The position numbers and the translations under genes were made by a program. Positions 5,121-5,141 of a stretch of DNA of 5,141 nucleotides are shown here, one piece after another. Source of the stretch: Clostridiaceae bacterium AF10-41 (lineage in GTDB: Bacteria; Bacillota; Clostridia; Clostridiales; Clostridiaceae); NCBI GenBank assembly GCA_027686065.1, contig JAQCTH010000123.1, positions 1-5,141 on the forward strand, read 5' to 3'. Within the stretch, counting starts at the first letter, position 1. Each line of letters starts with the position of its first letter. The notes beneath the pieces are model-generated. The model did no database searches. It was not told where the DNA came from and was given only the letters and a program-made list of their open reading frames with translations.

Positions 5121-5141
5121 AGACAATAGAAAAAAGACTCT

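Overview
The window is very AT-rich, with short AT-dominated intergenic gaps, strong GGAGG-type Shine-Dalgarno sites and AT-ending codons. The gene set is superoxide reductase, a YqeY-type protein, an S66 carboxypeptidase and small-molecule exporters and importers. Together these point to an anaerobic low-GC Firmicute, most likely Clostridium sensu stricto (cluster I). The host assignment is inference from composition and gene content; no marker here fixes the species.

Layout from left to right. (1) Positions 1-1338, minus strand: a two-gene unit with a sigma-A-like promoter, an MFS transporter of the LacY/HcaT-like superfamily branch, and 5 nt after its stop codon the first 35 codons of a YgjP-like (DUF45) metallopeptidase that runs off the left edge. 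(2) 1344-1469: a 72-nt long-armed hairpin with an unusually GC-rich loop, then the intrinsic terminator of the next gene. (3) 1480-2337, minus strand: a two-domain superoxide reductase (desulfoferrodoxin), preceded by a small RNase H-fold protein that has lost three of its four catalytic acidic residues. The two are 69 nt apart with no terminator between them, although the reductase also has its own candidate promoter. (4) 2338-2594: an AT-rich divergent intergenic region with a promoter for the plus-strand gene. (5) 2595-4005, plus strand: an S66-family LD-carboxypeptidase, then a separately promoted yqeY. (6) A strong bidirectional terminator at 4007-4035, shared with a convergent EamA/DMT transporter at 4088-4963. 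(7) 4964-5141: gene-free, with a 22-bp dyad upstream of the transporter and, at the right edge, a more GC-rich palindromic patch that may be the end of a mobile element.

The genes look like ordinary chromosomal housekeeping and accessory functions in separate transcription units (oxidative-stress defence, muropeptide trimming or self-protection, transport, a tRNA-amidotransferase-related protein). I see no CRISPR array, toxin-antitoxin pair, phage module or transposase. The points most worth a second look are the catalytically degenerate RNase H-like protein, the structured repeat at 1344-1415 and the palindromic right edge. Three starts were moved inward from the longest open frame (MFS to 1274, RNase H-like to 2337, carboxypeptidase to 2595), because a strong ribosome binding site sits directly before the internal ATG in each case.
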